Shown here in pieces: positions 1-7,888 of a stretch of DNA of 64,000 nt. A program made the translations under genes and the position numbers. The first letter of the stretch is position 1. Each line of letters begins with the position of its first letter. The notes beneath the pieces were generated by a model. It saw only the letters and a program-made list of their open reading frames with translations. It did not search any database and was not told the origin of the DNA. The stretch lies in contig NZ_DFQS01000050.1 of NCBI RefSeq assembly GCF_002377905.1, forward strand, positions 1-64,000. Direction: 5' to 3'. Source of the stretch: Psychrobacter sp. UBA3483 (lineage in GTDB: Bacteria; Pseudomonadota; Gammaproteobacteria; Pseudomonadales; Moraxellaceae).

Positions 1-44
1 TTTCGAAGTTGAGAGTGGGGTATCCATAGTAAATAATAAACGAT

Positions 45-80
45 AAAAGCAGAGCACAATAAGATTGCGCTCTGCTTTTT
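45..80 (+). terminator. Intrinsic terminator of an upstream gene
   Basis: An 11-bp stem (AAAAGCAGAGC at 45-55 paired with 69-79) with a 13-nt loop runs straight into a T tract ending at 81. It most likely ends a plus-strand gene that lies outside the window to the left. The A run on the other arm means it could also act on the minus strand. Confidence 0.8.
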
Positions 81-204
81 TATGCGCATAACTAACGTAT
101 CGTGGCACTTGTATAGAGGGCATTGCAGCATAAATATCAGGGTCTGCTATAATGAACGCCATCAGCCATTTAAAAGGCCAAGCATTACAATAACGAGGAT
201 TACT

Positions 205-531
205 ATGACAACTCATACGCCGACTGCAGACGCCCTAAATAATGAACTGCAAGCCCTGCAAGCACAGCATATTGAACTGGTGAATGAATCAATGAACCAT
301 GCCGGTTATTTTGACGGTAAAGAAAGCCATTTTAAACTGACCATTGTCAGTGATGCCTTTGAAGGCAAACGCTTGGTGGCGCGTCATCAACTCGTGTACA
401 ATCTAGCAAATCCGCTTTTGACCTCACAAGGTGGTCAAATCCATGCCTTGGCCATCCATGCTTATACGCCAACAGAGTGGCAAGGCCAAAGCCCTGATAG
501 CCCACTATGTGCTGGACAAAATAAAGGCTAG
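205..531 (+). CDS. bolA: BolA family protein
   Basis: A 108-residue BolA-like protein. Family members are small stress- and morphology-linked proteins that bind [2Fe-2S] clusters together with monothiol glutaredoxins. The diagnostic stretch is visible: NHAGYFDGKESHFKLTIVSD followed by LVARHQLVYNLA and a HALAIHAYTPTEW end. The start at ATG 205 is preferred over the longer frame opening at 82, because residues before it do not resemble the family, the BolA helix starts soon after it, and AACGAGGA lies just upstream as ribosome binding site. The C-terminal tail (QGQSPDSPLCAGQNKG) is low complexity and contains the only cysteine. The gene stands alone, between the terminator at 45-80 and the SirB2-like gene 117 bp downstream. 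Which BolA subgroup it belongs to cannot be settled here. Confidence 0.85.
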   Translation: MTTHTPTADALNNELQALQAQHIELVNESMNHAGYFDGKESHFKLTIVSDAFEGKRLVARHQLVYNLANPLLTSQGGQIHALAIHAYTPTEWQGQSPDSPLCAGQNKG

Positions 532-648
532 ATGACAGTTTTTTGGTCGCTATTGTTAAGCAACGAATTGTAAAAACTGACATTGAACGTTATCGTTAAA
601 TACTATAGATAAGCTGGCAAACGGCACCTTTAAAGGAAACCCTATCCA

Positions 649-1008
649 ATGAAACACCTACATATGCTCATGGCCGTTCTGTTGATTGCGCTGTTTTTAT
701 ACCAAAGCTATGTGGTATTAAGTGCAAACAAAAAGCCGCCATTTGCGGTAAAAATATCGACCCATATTCTCTATGCCGTTATTATTATTTCAGGGGCTGG
801 CATGCTGGTGCAACTCATGAGTGTTAATGCGCCAGTACAGTGGGTATTTGCTAAAGTTATCTTGTTGGTTGCAGCACTCAGTGCCAGTATTAAAGCCTTT
901 AATGATAAAGCTACGCCTAGCCAAAGAAAAACGGGCATTTTGATCGCGGGTATCGCCTATATTGGTATCTTGGTACTCGCCTTTACCAAGCCGGGTAATT
1001 TGTTTTAA
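649..1008 (+). CDS. SirB2-like inner-membrane protein
   Basis: A 119-residue hydrophobic protein with about four predicted membrane spans (near residues 5-25, 38-58, 66-84 and 96-114), matching the size and layout of the SirB2 family (named for an invasion-gene regulator locus in Salmonella; biochemical role unknown). The start ATG 649 has AAAGGAAA about 13 nt upstream (634-641). It ends with TAA at 1008, and the lipoprotein gene follows in the same direction 95 bp later. The family call rests on hydrophobicity pattern, the HLHM..LLI.LFLYQSY opening and length, so a generic small membrane protein remains possible. Confidence 0.6.
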   Translation: MKHLHMLMAVLLIALFLYQSYVVLSANKKPPFAVKISTHILYAVIIISGAGMLVQLMSVNAPVQWVFAKVILLVAALSASIKAFNDKATPSQRKTGILIAGIAYIGILVLAFTKPGNLF

Positions 1009-1103
1009 GGGCGTTAAACGATATATTTTTCAATATCTTAATCACATTTTTTTTGCTATCTTAAACCAATATCAACCTCTCAACGTCGCCTTATGGAGCC
1101 ACT

Positions 1104-1505
1104 ATGAAAACTCTCACTGCAGCAACACTACTCGCAACAGCTGGCGTTTTTGCTCTCTCGGGCTGCGCCTCAACGGGTAACATTACCCCGCAATACGTAC
1201 CACCAAGCGCCTACCAAAGTTATGACTGCCAAGCACTAAGCCAAGAATATAGCCGTGTCAATCGCTATGTCGATGCGGCACGCAATGAGCAATCTACCAT
1301 AGCCGCCTCAGGTGTCGGCGTTGGGGTTTCCGCTGGACGTTGGGGTATCTCGCCTAATATCAGCTTTGGCGTGGGTAAAAGTAACAACACCAAAGCTCGT
1401 GATACCAAATTATCTCGCCTCTATGGTGAGCGTGATGCCATTATCCAATCTGCTCGTATCCAGCGCTGTAGCTTTGCCAATGGTATTAAGATTTATGGTG
1501 AGTAA
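1104..1505 (+). CDS. Small outer-membrane lipoprotein, function unknown
   Basis: A 133-residue protein with a clear lipoprotein signal peptide: MKTLTAATLLATAGVFALSG followed by the lipobox cysteine at residue 21 (LSGC). The mature part starts with a Pro/Gln/Tyr region, then a helix with QALSQEYSRVNRYVDAARNEQ, a Gly/Val-rich stretch around residues 65-95 (ASGVGVGVSAGRWGISPNIS) and a C-terminal RLYGERDAIIQSARIQRC. Two cysteines besides the lipidated one (C40 in YDCQ and C125 in QRCSF) could form a disulfide in the periplasm. I do not recognise a named family; similar small lipoproteins with a coiled start and glycine-rich centre are common in Moraxellaceae. The start ATG follows TATGGAGCCACT, a good ribosome binding site. 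Confidence 0.75.
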   Translation: MKTLTAATLLATAGVFALSGCASTGNITPQYVPPSAYQSYDCQALSQEYSRVNRYVDAARNEQSTIAASGVGVGVSAGRWGISPNISFGVGKSNNTKARDTKLSRLYGERDAIIQSARIQRCSFANGIKIYGE

Positions 1506-1539
1506 TCATTCATACCTGTTTCATAGTTTTGAAAGTCGT

Positions 1540-1591
1540 TTACAAACCAAAAAGCCAATACGCTTACGCATATTGGCTTTTTGGTTTGTAA
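1540..1591. terminator. Bidirectional terminator with 21-bp perfect stem
   Basis: Positions 1540-1560 and 1571-1591 form a perfect inverted repeat around a 10-nt spacer. The arms contain AAAAAGCC and GGCTTTTT, so either strand ends in a stretch of T. It sits between the convergent lipoprotein gene (stop 1505) and trxC (stop 1620) and can serve both. Confidence 0.85.
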
Positions 1592-1619
1592 TCATGACGA
1601 GCAGTAACTCAGTCTCAGA

Positions 1620-2057
1620 TTAAGAGTTTAAGCTTCTCACCCACTGCACGATTTGATCGCTCGGTAATGCTCCAGACTGTCGCGCGATTTCTTTACCATT
1701 TTTAAAGGCCACCATCGTCGGCAAGCTACGAATATTATAAGGTGCCGCCGCTTGCTCGTATTTATCGGTTTGTATCTTAGCAAACACCACTTGCGGCAGC
1801 TGACTGGCTGCGGCTTTAAACTGCGGTGCCATCATTAGACACGGCTGACACCAACTCGCCCAAAAATCAACGATGGTCAACACCTCGTTTTTTTGAATGA
1901 CTTTACTAACCGTTTGGGCGTTTAGCTCATGCGGACTTGCCGTTAATAATGGTTGACCACATTTGCCGCAGTTCGGTGCTGAATTCAGGCGTGCTGCAGG
2001 TATACGATTGGTGGCACTGCAGTGCGGACAGACCAGATGAGAGTTTTGCTCACTCAT
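1620..2057 (-). CDS. trxC: Thioredoxin 2 (TrxC) with variant WCQPC active site
   Basis: A 145-residue thioredoxin of the TrxC type, a cytoplasmic disulfide reductase. The N-terminal zinc ribbon is intact: CPHC at residues 10-13 and CGKC at 30-33, the arrangement that separates TrxC from TrxA. The thioredoxin fold follows, with FWASWCQPC giving the redox pair C70 and C73, and the cis-proline loop RSLPTMV. The dipeptide between the active cysteines is Gln-Pro rather than the almost universal Gly-Pro. It is a single gene, with the DUF2892 membrane protein upstream on the same strand (gap 101 bp). Being next to persulfide and peroxide genes suits a role in thiol repair; that link is inference. 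Confidence 0.92.
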   Translation of the reverse strand: MSEQNSHLVCPHCSATNRIPAARLNSAPNCGKCGQPLLTASPHELNAQTVSKVIQKNEVLTIVDFWASWCQPCLMMAPQFKAAASQLPQVVFAKIQTDKYEQAAAPYNIRSLPTMVAFKNGKEIARQSGALPSDQIVQWVRSLNS

Positions 2058-2158
2058 TATAGAACTCCTTTATCATTAGCACTGGAATTGGCACTCGTCT
2101 TAGCAAAGCGCCTATGCTTGATATTTATGCATTTATTACGATAAAAATTAATCATTAT

Positions 2159-2341
2159 TTAGCGCTTACACGTGTTCATCCCAAGCATTTTATATAACGG
2201 ACAAAAACGGAATAGCCCAGTTAGCAGGGGGATTAGACCGACTACGCCCCACCAACTTTGGAAATAAAGCCCCAAGCCGATAATGACCAAACCAACGATA
2301 ATACGTAGTAAACGCTCAGTACTTCCAACGTTAATTTCCAT
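2159..2341 (-). CDS. DUF2892 (YgaP-type) membrane protein
   Basis: A 60-residue protein with the DUF2892 hallmark start MEINVGSTERLLRIIVG and two membrane segments (about 12-27 and 31-46), then the typical FCPLYKMLGMNTC tail with cysteines at residues 47 and 58. In E. coli YgaP this module is fused to a rhodanese domain, and free-standing copies usually sit beside rhodanese or persulfide dioxygenase genes, as here (165 bp downstream of the dioxygenase on the same strand). A role in moving or sensing sulfane sulfur at the membrane is inferred from that context only. ATG at 2341 fits the family start exactly. Confidence 0.85.
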   Translation of the reverse strand: MEINVGSTERLLRIIVGLVIIGLGLYFQSWWGVVGLIPLLTGLFRFCPLYKMLGMNTCKR

Positions 2342-2505
2342 GGCTAAATCCTCAGTTATTATTAATTGATCCTAAAAAACAGCCATCTTTTTATCTCACC
2401 ATATTTCTCATTTCATCTTACAGATTAGCATTATGATGGCTGCTACTGGTATTGTGCCTGCGTAACTTTCTGCTCTATTTGTATATTGAGGACACGCCCT
2501 AGTTA

Positions 2506-3372
2506 CTAAAGCGCATTAATCGGTACTTTTAGATAACGGGTGCCATTGTCTTCTGGTTTTGGAAATTGACCAGCATCAATATTGAGTTGTACTGACGGGA
2601 TAATGAGCCGCGGCATCTCTAAGTTGGCATCGCGGCGCTCACGCATCTCGACAAACTCGGCTTCATTAATGCCGTCTTTAACATGAATATTACCGAGCTT
2701 TTGCGCTGCTACCGTCGTGGTTGGGCAATGCTTGCGACCTTGACTTGGATAGTCATGACACAGATACATCAGGGTCTCATCAGGAAGTGCCAGCAGTTTT
2801 TGGATAGACTGATACAGGGTTTTGGCGTCTCCTCCCGGAAAGTCACAGCGCGCCGTACCCACATCGGGAGCAAATAGCGTATCACCGACAAAGACCACGG
2901 TTTTTTCATCGTCAGCGGCAAGATACGCCATATCCGCGCGCGTATGGCCGGGCACATACATGGCAGTAATCGTAATGTTACCAAGCATCAAGGTATCGCC
3001 ATCGTCGGTCAAGATATCAAACTGGCTGGCATCGGTACGAAAGCTGCTATCAAAGTTAAAAATTTGCTTAAATATTTTTTGCACTTCGGTGATATATTGC
3101 CCGATGACCAGTTTACCGCCAAGCTCATCTTTTACATGGATAGCAGCTGATATATGGTCGGCATGAGCATGGGTTTCTATAATATAAACCAGCGCCCAAC
3201 CCTGCTCACGCACGAACGCTATTACCTTATCGACACTAGCGGTATCCGTACGTCCTGACTTGGCATCGAAATCCAAAACAGGATCGATAATGGCACACAC
3301 TTGCTGCTGCACATCAGCCAGTACGTGGGTGTAAGTCTCTGTGTCGCTATGTAAGAAAGAATGAACTTGCAT
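2506..3372 (-). CDS. blh: Persulfide dioxygenase (ETHE1/Blh-type metallo-beta-lactamase fold)
   Basis: A 288-residue MBL-fold protein of the ETHE1/Blh persulfide dioxygenase group, which oxidises glutathione persulfide to sulfite and glutathione with a mononuclear iron. Metal-binding motifs are complete: THAHADH (H68, H70, D72, H73), VPGHTRADM, FVGDTLF and the final YLCHDY histidine. The segment VGTARCDFPGGDAKTLY is typical of this group. In Xylella and Agrobacterium the Blh protein carries an extra DUF442 domain fused at the N terminus; here the MBL part stands alone and two DUF442 proteins are encoded 2.7-3.4 kb away. The gene is transcribed away from a BigR-type regulator across a 301-bp divergent region. 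ATG 3372 has GGGGTAGCC just before it. Confidence 0.88.
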   Translation of the reverse strand: MQVHSFLHSDTETYTHVLADVQQQVCAIIDPVLDFDAKSGRTDTASVDKVIAFVREQGWALVYIIETHAHADHISAAIHVKDELGGKLVIGQYITEVQKIFKQIFNFDSSFRTDASQFDILTDDGDTLMLGNITITAMYVPGHTRADMAYLAADDEKTVVFVGDTLFAPDVGTARCDFPGGDAKTLYQSIQKLLALPDETLMYLCHDYPSQGRKHCPTTTVAAQKLGNIHVKDGINEAEFVEMRERRDANLEMPRLIIPSVQLNIDAGQFPKPEDNGTRYLKVPINAL

Positions 3373-3673
3373 GGCTACCCCTTTACTTGTATATGAATGT
3401 TTTAATTTTTAAGATATTGTTCCGTATAATGGGCGCTTACTTATGGCATTTGCTGCTAATTTATAGTATCTATCTCTAATGCTACCTCTATTACCTATGC
3501 TTTGCCTGTCAATACCAATACTATAGCAATCATTATACATTTTATCAATTTATATAATGTAAATAATGATAACTTGCTATAAATCGTAATATCATTGATA
3601 ATTAACTATATATATCCATAACTTATCTATAAACTCTGCTTTTTCTATTTACATCTTTTATAAGGAGCTCGCT
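3373..3673. promoter_or_regulatory. Divergent blh/bigR control region with AT-rich inverted repeats
   Basis: This AT-rich stretch must hold promoters for both divergent genes. An inverted repeat CATTATA (3531-3537) / TATAATG (3553-3559) and the overlapping ACATT (3537-3541) / AATGT (3556-3560) form an imperfect palindrome of the size an ArsR dimer usually covers. BigR regulators are known to repress their own divergent operon from such AT-rich palindromes. Which exact repeat is the operator cannot be decided by eye. Confidence 0.4.
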
Positions 3674-4066
3674 CTGACTACTTCAACTTCAGCATTGAGC
3701 ACAACCACCACCCCCACTGGCAAGCCTGCATCTGCCAACGTCGCAGACTTTGCGCCCAAAGACCTTGCAGAGCAAATGCAACAAGCTTCCATGCAAGCCA
3801 GCCAGTTATTAAAATCGCTCTCGCATCCTGACCGCTTATTACTTTTATGTCAGCTGACACAAGGTGAATACTGTGTCAGTGAGCTTGAGGGCTTGGTCGG
3901 TGTCGGTCAGCCAAGTTTATCGCAGCAGCTAGGTATCTTGCGTAAAGACGAGCTGGTGACGACCCGCCGTGAAGGTAAGCAAATCTACTATAGTATCGCA
4001 AGTGAGGATGCATTATCGGTATTGCAGTTATTGTATGAACGCTTTTGTGCCAAAACAGATGCCTAA
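3674..4066 (+). CDS. bigR: BigR/SqrR-type ArsR-family persulfide sensor
   Basis: An ArsR-family winged-helix repressor. The DNA-reading helix is visible as VGQPSLSQQLGILRKDELV, followed by the wing REGKQIYYSI. Counting from TTG 3695, cysteines lie at residues 52 (LLLLCQL) and 118 (ERFCAK); their 66-residue separation is the same as between the two persulfide-sensing cysteines of SqrR (C41/C107) and BigR, and supports sulfane-sulfur sensing. A third cysteine is at residue 60. Start choice: AAGGAG (3662-3667) lies 6 nt before an in-frame CTG at 3674 and 27 nt before TTG 3695, and no ATG is available, so CTG 3674 is preferred. It probably represses the divergent blh and perhaps the sulP gene 56 bp downstream. 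Confidence 0.85.
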   Translation: MTTSTSALSTTTTPTGKPASANVADFAPKDLAEQMQQASMQASQLLKSLSHPDRLLLLCQLTQGEYCVSELEGLVGVGQPSLSQQLGILRKDELVTTRREGKQIYYSIASEDALSVLQLLYERFCAKTDA

Positions 4067-4122
4067 CTGCTTGTTTGGTTTTTAATTATTTTTAACTTTC
4101 TTTATCGTGATGACATATCGCT

Positions 4123-5832
4123 ATGCCTTCTATCGCTGCCCGTCTGATTCCTGCTTGGTTACGTCAGTATCAGCTGTCTGCCCTGCCGACTGACATCATC
4201 GCAGGCTTGGTGGTTGGCGTACTTGTCATTCCACAAAGCCTAGGCTATGCCGTGCTAGCGGGGCTGCCGCCTGTCTATGGACTCTATGCGGCTATCGTAC
4301 CCGTGTTGGTATATGCGTGGATAGGCTCAAGTAATGTACAAGCCGTAGGGCCTGTCGCCATCACTGCGATTATGACGGCAAGCAGTTTGCATCCTTATGC
4401 CAATGATGGCACGCAGCAATATATATTAATGGCCAGTTTACTGTCATTGATGGTTGGGACGATGTTATGGCTGGCGGGCCGGCTGAAGCTTGGCTGGATT
4501 ATGCAGTTTATCAGTCGCGGTGTATCGGCAGGTTTTATCAGTGGCGCGGCGGTACTGATTTTTGTCAGTCAGCTTAAATATCTGACAGGGATTCCTATTG
4601 CCGGTAATGGCCTCATCGGTTATTTATCGAGTATGCAAATGTACGCTCGCCAGCTGCATCCGCTAACCTTGGTTATCGGTGTTATGGCTTTTACACTGTT
4701 GTTTGCCAACCGTTATGCGAGCAAATGGGTCTGGCGCTCTTGGCTATCAGCCTCTTATGCCAAATGGGCTGAGCGTCTATTCCCGCTTATTTTGCTTACT
4801 CTTGCCATTGTATTAAGCATGAGTTTGCATTGGACAACAAACGGTGTGGCAACGATTGGCACTATTCCGCAAGGGCTACCTAGCTTTACCCTGCCTTACT
4901 TGCCAGATTTTCATGAAGCGCTCAATCTATTACCGAGCGCAGGTTTAATGGCGTTGATTATCTTTGTCTCAAGCAGCTCAGTGGCCAGCAACTATGCGCG
5001 CCTACGCGGTGAAAGCTTTGATGCCAATCGTGAGTTAACTGGGCTGGGACTGGCCAATATGGCGGGCGGCTTTTTTCAAAGCTTTACGGTCGCTGGCGGC
5101 TTTTCAAGAACGGCCATTAATGCCGACTCAGGCGCTAAAACACCGGTCGCAAGCCTGGTCACTGTGCTGGTTATGATTGCGGCGTTAATCGCTTTTGGCA
5201 ATTTATTAGCACCTCTGCCTTATGCTTTATTGGGCGCGACCATCATGGCATCGATTGTCGGTCTCATTGATATGGCGACCTTAAAGTCAGCATGGCAACG
5301 CGACCGCTTAGATGCAGCAAGCTTTTTGGCGGCATTTATCGGTGTGCTGATATTTGGGTTAAATACGGGCTTAGTCATCGGTTTGATGGTGTCGTTTGCC
5401 AGCCTTATTTGGCAATCGAGCAAACCGCATGTCGCCGTCGTTGGTCAGCTAGCGGGTACGGGACATTTTCGCAATATCAATCGTCATGATGTGGTGACCT
5501 TTAGCAATTTATTGATGCTGCGTATCGATGAGAGCTTGTTTTTTGGCAATAGTGAATCCGTGCATCGCAGCGTCATACAAGCGACGCGGCAGTATCCTAA
5601 CGCGCATGAAATTATCCTGATTATGTCCGCGGTCAATCATATTGACTTGACCGGACAAGAGATGCTTATCAGCCTCAATCAAGAGTTATTGAATCAAAAA
5701 AAGCACTTAAGCTTTAGCTTTATTAAGGGACCGGTGATGGATATTATCGAGCATACACCGGTCATAACCCATCTATCAGGGCAGGTTTATTTGAGCACCA
5801 TGGATGCGGTCAATGCGCTTAAAGAGATTTGA
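4123..5832 (+). CDS. SulP-family inorganic anion transporter with STAS domain
   Basis: A 569-residue SulP/SLC26 transporter for sulfate, bicarbonate or a similar anion. The N-terminal signature is clear (DIIAGLVVGVLVIPQSLGYA, then LPPVYGLYAAIVP), followed by about 10-12 membrane spans to roughly residue 425 and a cytoplasmic STAS domain from about 440 (VVTFSNLLMLRIDESLFFGN, then NAHEIILIMSAVNHIDLTG). It follows bigR by 56 bp in the same direction, so the two may be co-transcribed. In known BigR regulons an exporter or sulfur transporter often accompanies the dioxygenase, so export of sulfite or sulfate produced from persulfide is a reasonable guess. Substrate cannot be read from sequence. Confidence 0.88.
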   Translation: MPSIAARLIPAWLRQYQLSALPTDIIAGLVVGVLVIPQSLGYAVLAGLPPVYGLYAAIVPVLVYAWIGSSNVQAVGPVAITAIMTASSLHPYANDGTQQYILMASLLSLMVGTMLWLAGRLKLGWIMQFISRGVSAGFISGAAVLIFVSQLKYLTGIPIAGNGLIGYLSSMQMYARQLHPLTLVIGVMAFTLLFANRYASKWVWRSWLSASYAKWAERLFPLILLTLAIVLSMSLHWTTNGVATIGTIPQGLPSFTLPYLPDFHEALNLLPSAGLMALIIFVSSSSVASNYARLRGESFDANRELTGLGLANMAGGFFQSFTVAGGFSRTAINADSGAKTPVASLVTVLVMIAALIAFGNLLAPLPYALLGATIMASIVGLIDMATLKSAWQRDRLDAASFLAAFIGVLIFGLNTGLVIGLMVSFASLIWQSSKPHVAVVGQLAGTGHFRNINRHDVVTFSNLLMLRIDESLFFGNSESVHRSVIQATRQYPNAHEIILIMSAVNHIDLTGQEMLISLNQELLNQKKHLSFSFIKGPVMDIIEHTPVITHLSGQVYLSTMDAVNALKEI

Positions 5833-6047
5833 TAGCACCGTATTTATGCAACTCAAGTTAAATTATTCATGACCGTTATTGTCCGTGACAAAACATCAGT
5901 GATAAAACCTTAATTATAAAACATCAATGTCAAAACAGAGATACGATAACAGCTGTATTATGCTAAATTACTATTAGATTTAAAACTTATCGTCTCTAGA
6001 AACATCAGAAAATCTAACGCCATTTAATATATGCGACCGAAAAACTT

Positions 6048-6374
6048 ATGACCGATGATTTAACGATTTATAAACAAATTTATCCAAGCCAATGCGTCAA
6101 GATTGCCGAGCTTGGCTACCGCTCTGTGCTCAATATTCGACCTGACGCTGAGACAGAGACGCAGCCTAATAGCTGTGACTTTACCAGTGCGACGGCAAAG
6201 GCCAACCTTAAATATCAGCATTTACCATTTGATGATGAGCGTTTAAGCATGGCGACTGTCGAGCAGTTTGCCGCCTTTTATCGCAGCATGCCAAAACCCA
6301 TCCTGATGTTTTGCGGCACGGGTGCACGCGCCAAATTGCTCTATCAAAGTGCACTGATGCAAGGTTTGCTATAG
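6048..6374 (+). CDS. DUF442 (TIGR01244-type) rhodanese-like protein, copy 1
   Basis: A 108-residue protein of the DUF442 family, the domain fused to the MBL domain in Xylella-type Blh. The fold resembles tyrosine phosphatases and rhodaneses. The active loop is FCGTGARAK with C89 as presumed nucleophile; the Arg that normally follows the cysteine in this family is Gly here. LGYRSVLNIRPDAETETQP is the conserved first half (LNIRPD). ATG 6048 has no clear ribosome binding site; an upstream ATG at 6031 is closed by a stop at once. It is followed 81 bp later by a second copy with a fuller active loop, so it may have diverged in function. Confidence 0.75.
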   Translation: MTDDLTIYKQIYPSQCVKIAELGYRSVLNIRPDAETETQPNSCDFTSATAKANLKYQHLPFDDERLSMATVEQFAAFYRSMPKPILMFCGTGARAKLLYQSALMQGLL

Positions 6375-6455
6375 AAAGCAGATAGGCTTTATTAAAATAT
6401 TTTAATCTAAGCGCAAAATTTTCGTTTTTACGCTAAAAAATAACAAGGAGCTCTT

Positions 6456-6788
6456 ATGAGCCATGAAGTGAGTATTACCGGACAAATCACCCCTGATCAA
6501 GTACCTATGATTGCTGAAAATGGTTTTAAGACCATTATTAACAACCGTCCAGATGGTGAAGAACCAAACCAACCAACCAGTGCTGAGATTGAAGCCGCGG
6601 CTAAAAAAGCAGGTCTTGCTTATAAAGAAGTGTCTTTTGCCGGTAGCGAGCTCAATCAAAACCATGTGGAAGAATTTGCTGACTTTTTTAACCAAGCTGA
6701 GCAGCCAATACTTATTTTTTGCCGTACCGGTAACCGCTCCACGGGTATTTATGAGGCGGCAAAGCGTATGGATTTGTTAGATGATTAA
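6456..6788 (+). CDS. DUF442 (TIGR01244-type) rhodanese-like protein, copy 2
   Basis: A 110-residue DUF442 protein. Its active loop FCRTGNRST (C89) matches the rhodanese-type CRxGxR loop expected of a sulfurtransferase. The first half carries NGFKTIINNRPDGEEPNQP, typical for the family. In Xylella the equivalent domain of Blh supplies sulfurtransferase activity to the dioxygenase domain. ATG 6456 follows ACAAGGAGCTCTT, a strong ribosome binding site, in contrast to copy 1. Position behind bigR, sulP and copy 1 suggests one persulfide-handling group. Confidence 0.82.
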   Translation: MSHEVSITGQITPDQVPMIAENGFKTIINNRPDGEEPNQPTSAEIEAAAKKAGLAYKEVSFAGSELNQNHVEEFADFFNQAEQPILIFCRTGNRSTGIYEAAKRMDLLDD

Positions 6789-6826
6789 TACTTTAGTGTT
6801 TTATTAATTTAACGGACTATTCAATC

Positions 6827-6856
6827 ATTTAGCCCATATTAATATATGGGCTAAAT
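6827..6856. terminator. 13-bp perfect hairpin with TAAT loop
   Basis: ATTTAGCCCATAT (6827-6839) pairs exactly with 6844-6856 around a 4-nt loop. It lies 38 bp after the DUF442 copy 2 stop and 110 bp before the next gene. There is no long T tract, so it may end transcription weakly or protect an mRNA 3' end. Confidence 0.5.
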
Positions 6857-6966
6857 AACGTTTATGCCCCTACTTAAAACACTATGACAAAAACTAGTGC
6901 TACAAGGAATGTGAGCGACTTGCAAAGATCATTTGAACTGACTTTCAATTTAACAAGGAATGTTTC

Positions 6967-7824
6967 ATGAGTAATAACGTAATGGCTTTATTGCCGCTTG
7001 CCCTTGCCTATATTATGTTTACCTTAGGAACGGGGCTTAAGCTAAGTGATTTTAAGGTCATCGTCAATCACCCAAAGGCGTTTATCGTCGGCTTAGTTAA
7101 CCAAATTATTTTTGTGCCTTTAGTGGCGTTAGCGGTCGTCTTATTCATGTCGCCACCACCTGCCATTGCCTTTGGTATCATGCTGATTAGCTTTTGCCCA
7201 GGCGGCGTGACTAGCAACATGCTCACCTACTATGCTAAAGGGAACGTGGCGCTGTCAGTGGCGCTCACGGGCGTAGTTAGCCTGTTATCAGTGGTGACAC
7301 TGCCTATCTTAATTACACTGGCTTTTAATCACTTTATGCAAGATCAGGCAGGTTCTATCAGCGCACTAAAAATCGGCGTGGTGATGTTTTTACTGACTAC
7401 CTTACCTGTGACCCTAGGTATGCTCGCGCGTTATAAATTTACTGATTTTATGGTACGTAGAAGCGGCATCCTAAATGGCTTAGCCAGTCTATTTTTTGTC
7501 TTAATCGTCTTTGCTGCTATTGCGACCAACTGGCAATTACTACAAGAGCAACTGGCATCTATTGGGTTTGAGTTGGTCTTTATCATTGTCATCTTGTTTG
7601 CGTTAAGTATTTTGACCTCTAAAGCCATGAATCTCAGCTGGTTTGATACCAAAACCATCTCGATAGAAACCAGTATTCAAAACAGCACGACTGCGATTAC
7701 CTTGGCGCCTATTATTATGGGGGTCAGCACATTACCGGTCATCGCTCTACCTGCTGCGGTATATGGTGTGTTGATGTATGTGGTTGCGCTGCCCGTGATT
7801 GCGTTGATTCGGAATAAAAACTGA
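6967..7824 (+). CDS. Bile acid:sodium symporter (BASS/SBF) family transporter
   Basis: A 285-residue membrane protein with about nine to ten spans and the SBF-family signatures MLISFCPGGVTSNMLTYYAKG (the crossover region with Pro-Gly-Gly) and ISIETSIQNSTTAITLAPII (the second conserved ExxxQN element). Members carry organic anions or small acids with sodium; bacterial substrates vary (pantoate, pyruvate, glycolate, sulfonates). ATG 6967 is preceded by AACAAGGAATGTTTC, a good ribosome binding site. It ends in the shared terminator at 7840-7867, opposite ahpF. It is close to a sulfur block, but I see no direct evidence that it belongs to it. Confidence 0.85.
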   Translation: MSNNVMALLPLALAYIMFTLGTGLKLSDFKVIVNHPKAFIVGLVNQIIFVPLVALAVVLFMSPPPAIAFGIMLISFCPGGVTSNMLTYYAKGNVALSVALTGVVSLLSVVTLPILITLAFNHFMQDQAGSISALKIGVVMFLLTTLPVTLGMLARYKFTDFMVRRSGILNGLASLFFVLIVFAAIATNWQLLQEQLASIGFELVFIIVILFALSILTSKAMNLSWFDTKTISIETSIQNSTTAITLAPIIMGVSTLPVIALPAAVYGVLMYVVALPVIALIRNKN

Positions 7825-7839
7825 TTGTATAAGCACAAA

Positions 7840-7870
7840 AAAAGCCATCTCATTTGAGATGGCTTTTAAC
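7840..7870. terminator. Bidirectional terminator between BASS gene and ahpF
   Basis: AAAAGCCATCTC (7840-7851) pairs with 7856-7867 around the loop ATTT, giving T tracts on both strands. It lies between convergent stops at 7824 and 7889. Confidence 0.85.
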
Positions 7871-7888
7871 ACTAACGGTAGGGATAAC

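Noticed and set aside
2683..3166. Plus-strand frames opposite the persulfide dioxygenase
   Set aside because: Shadows of a gene whose metal motifs are complete; translations are irregular.
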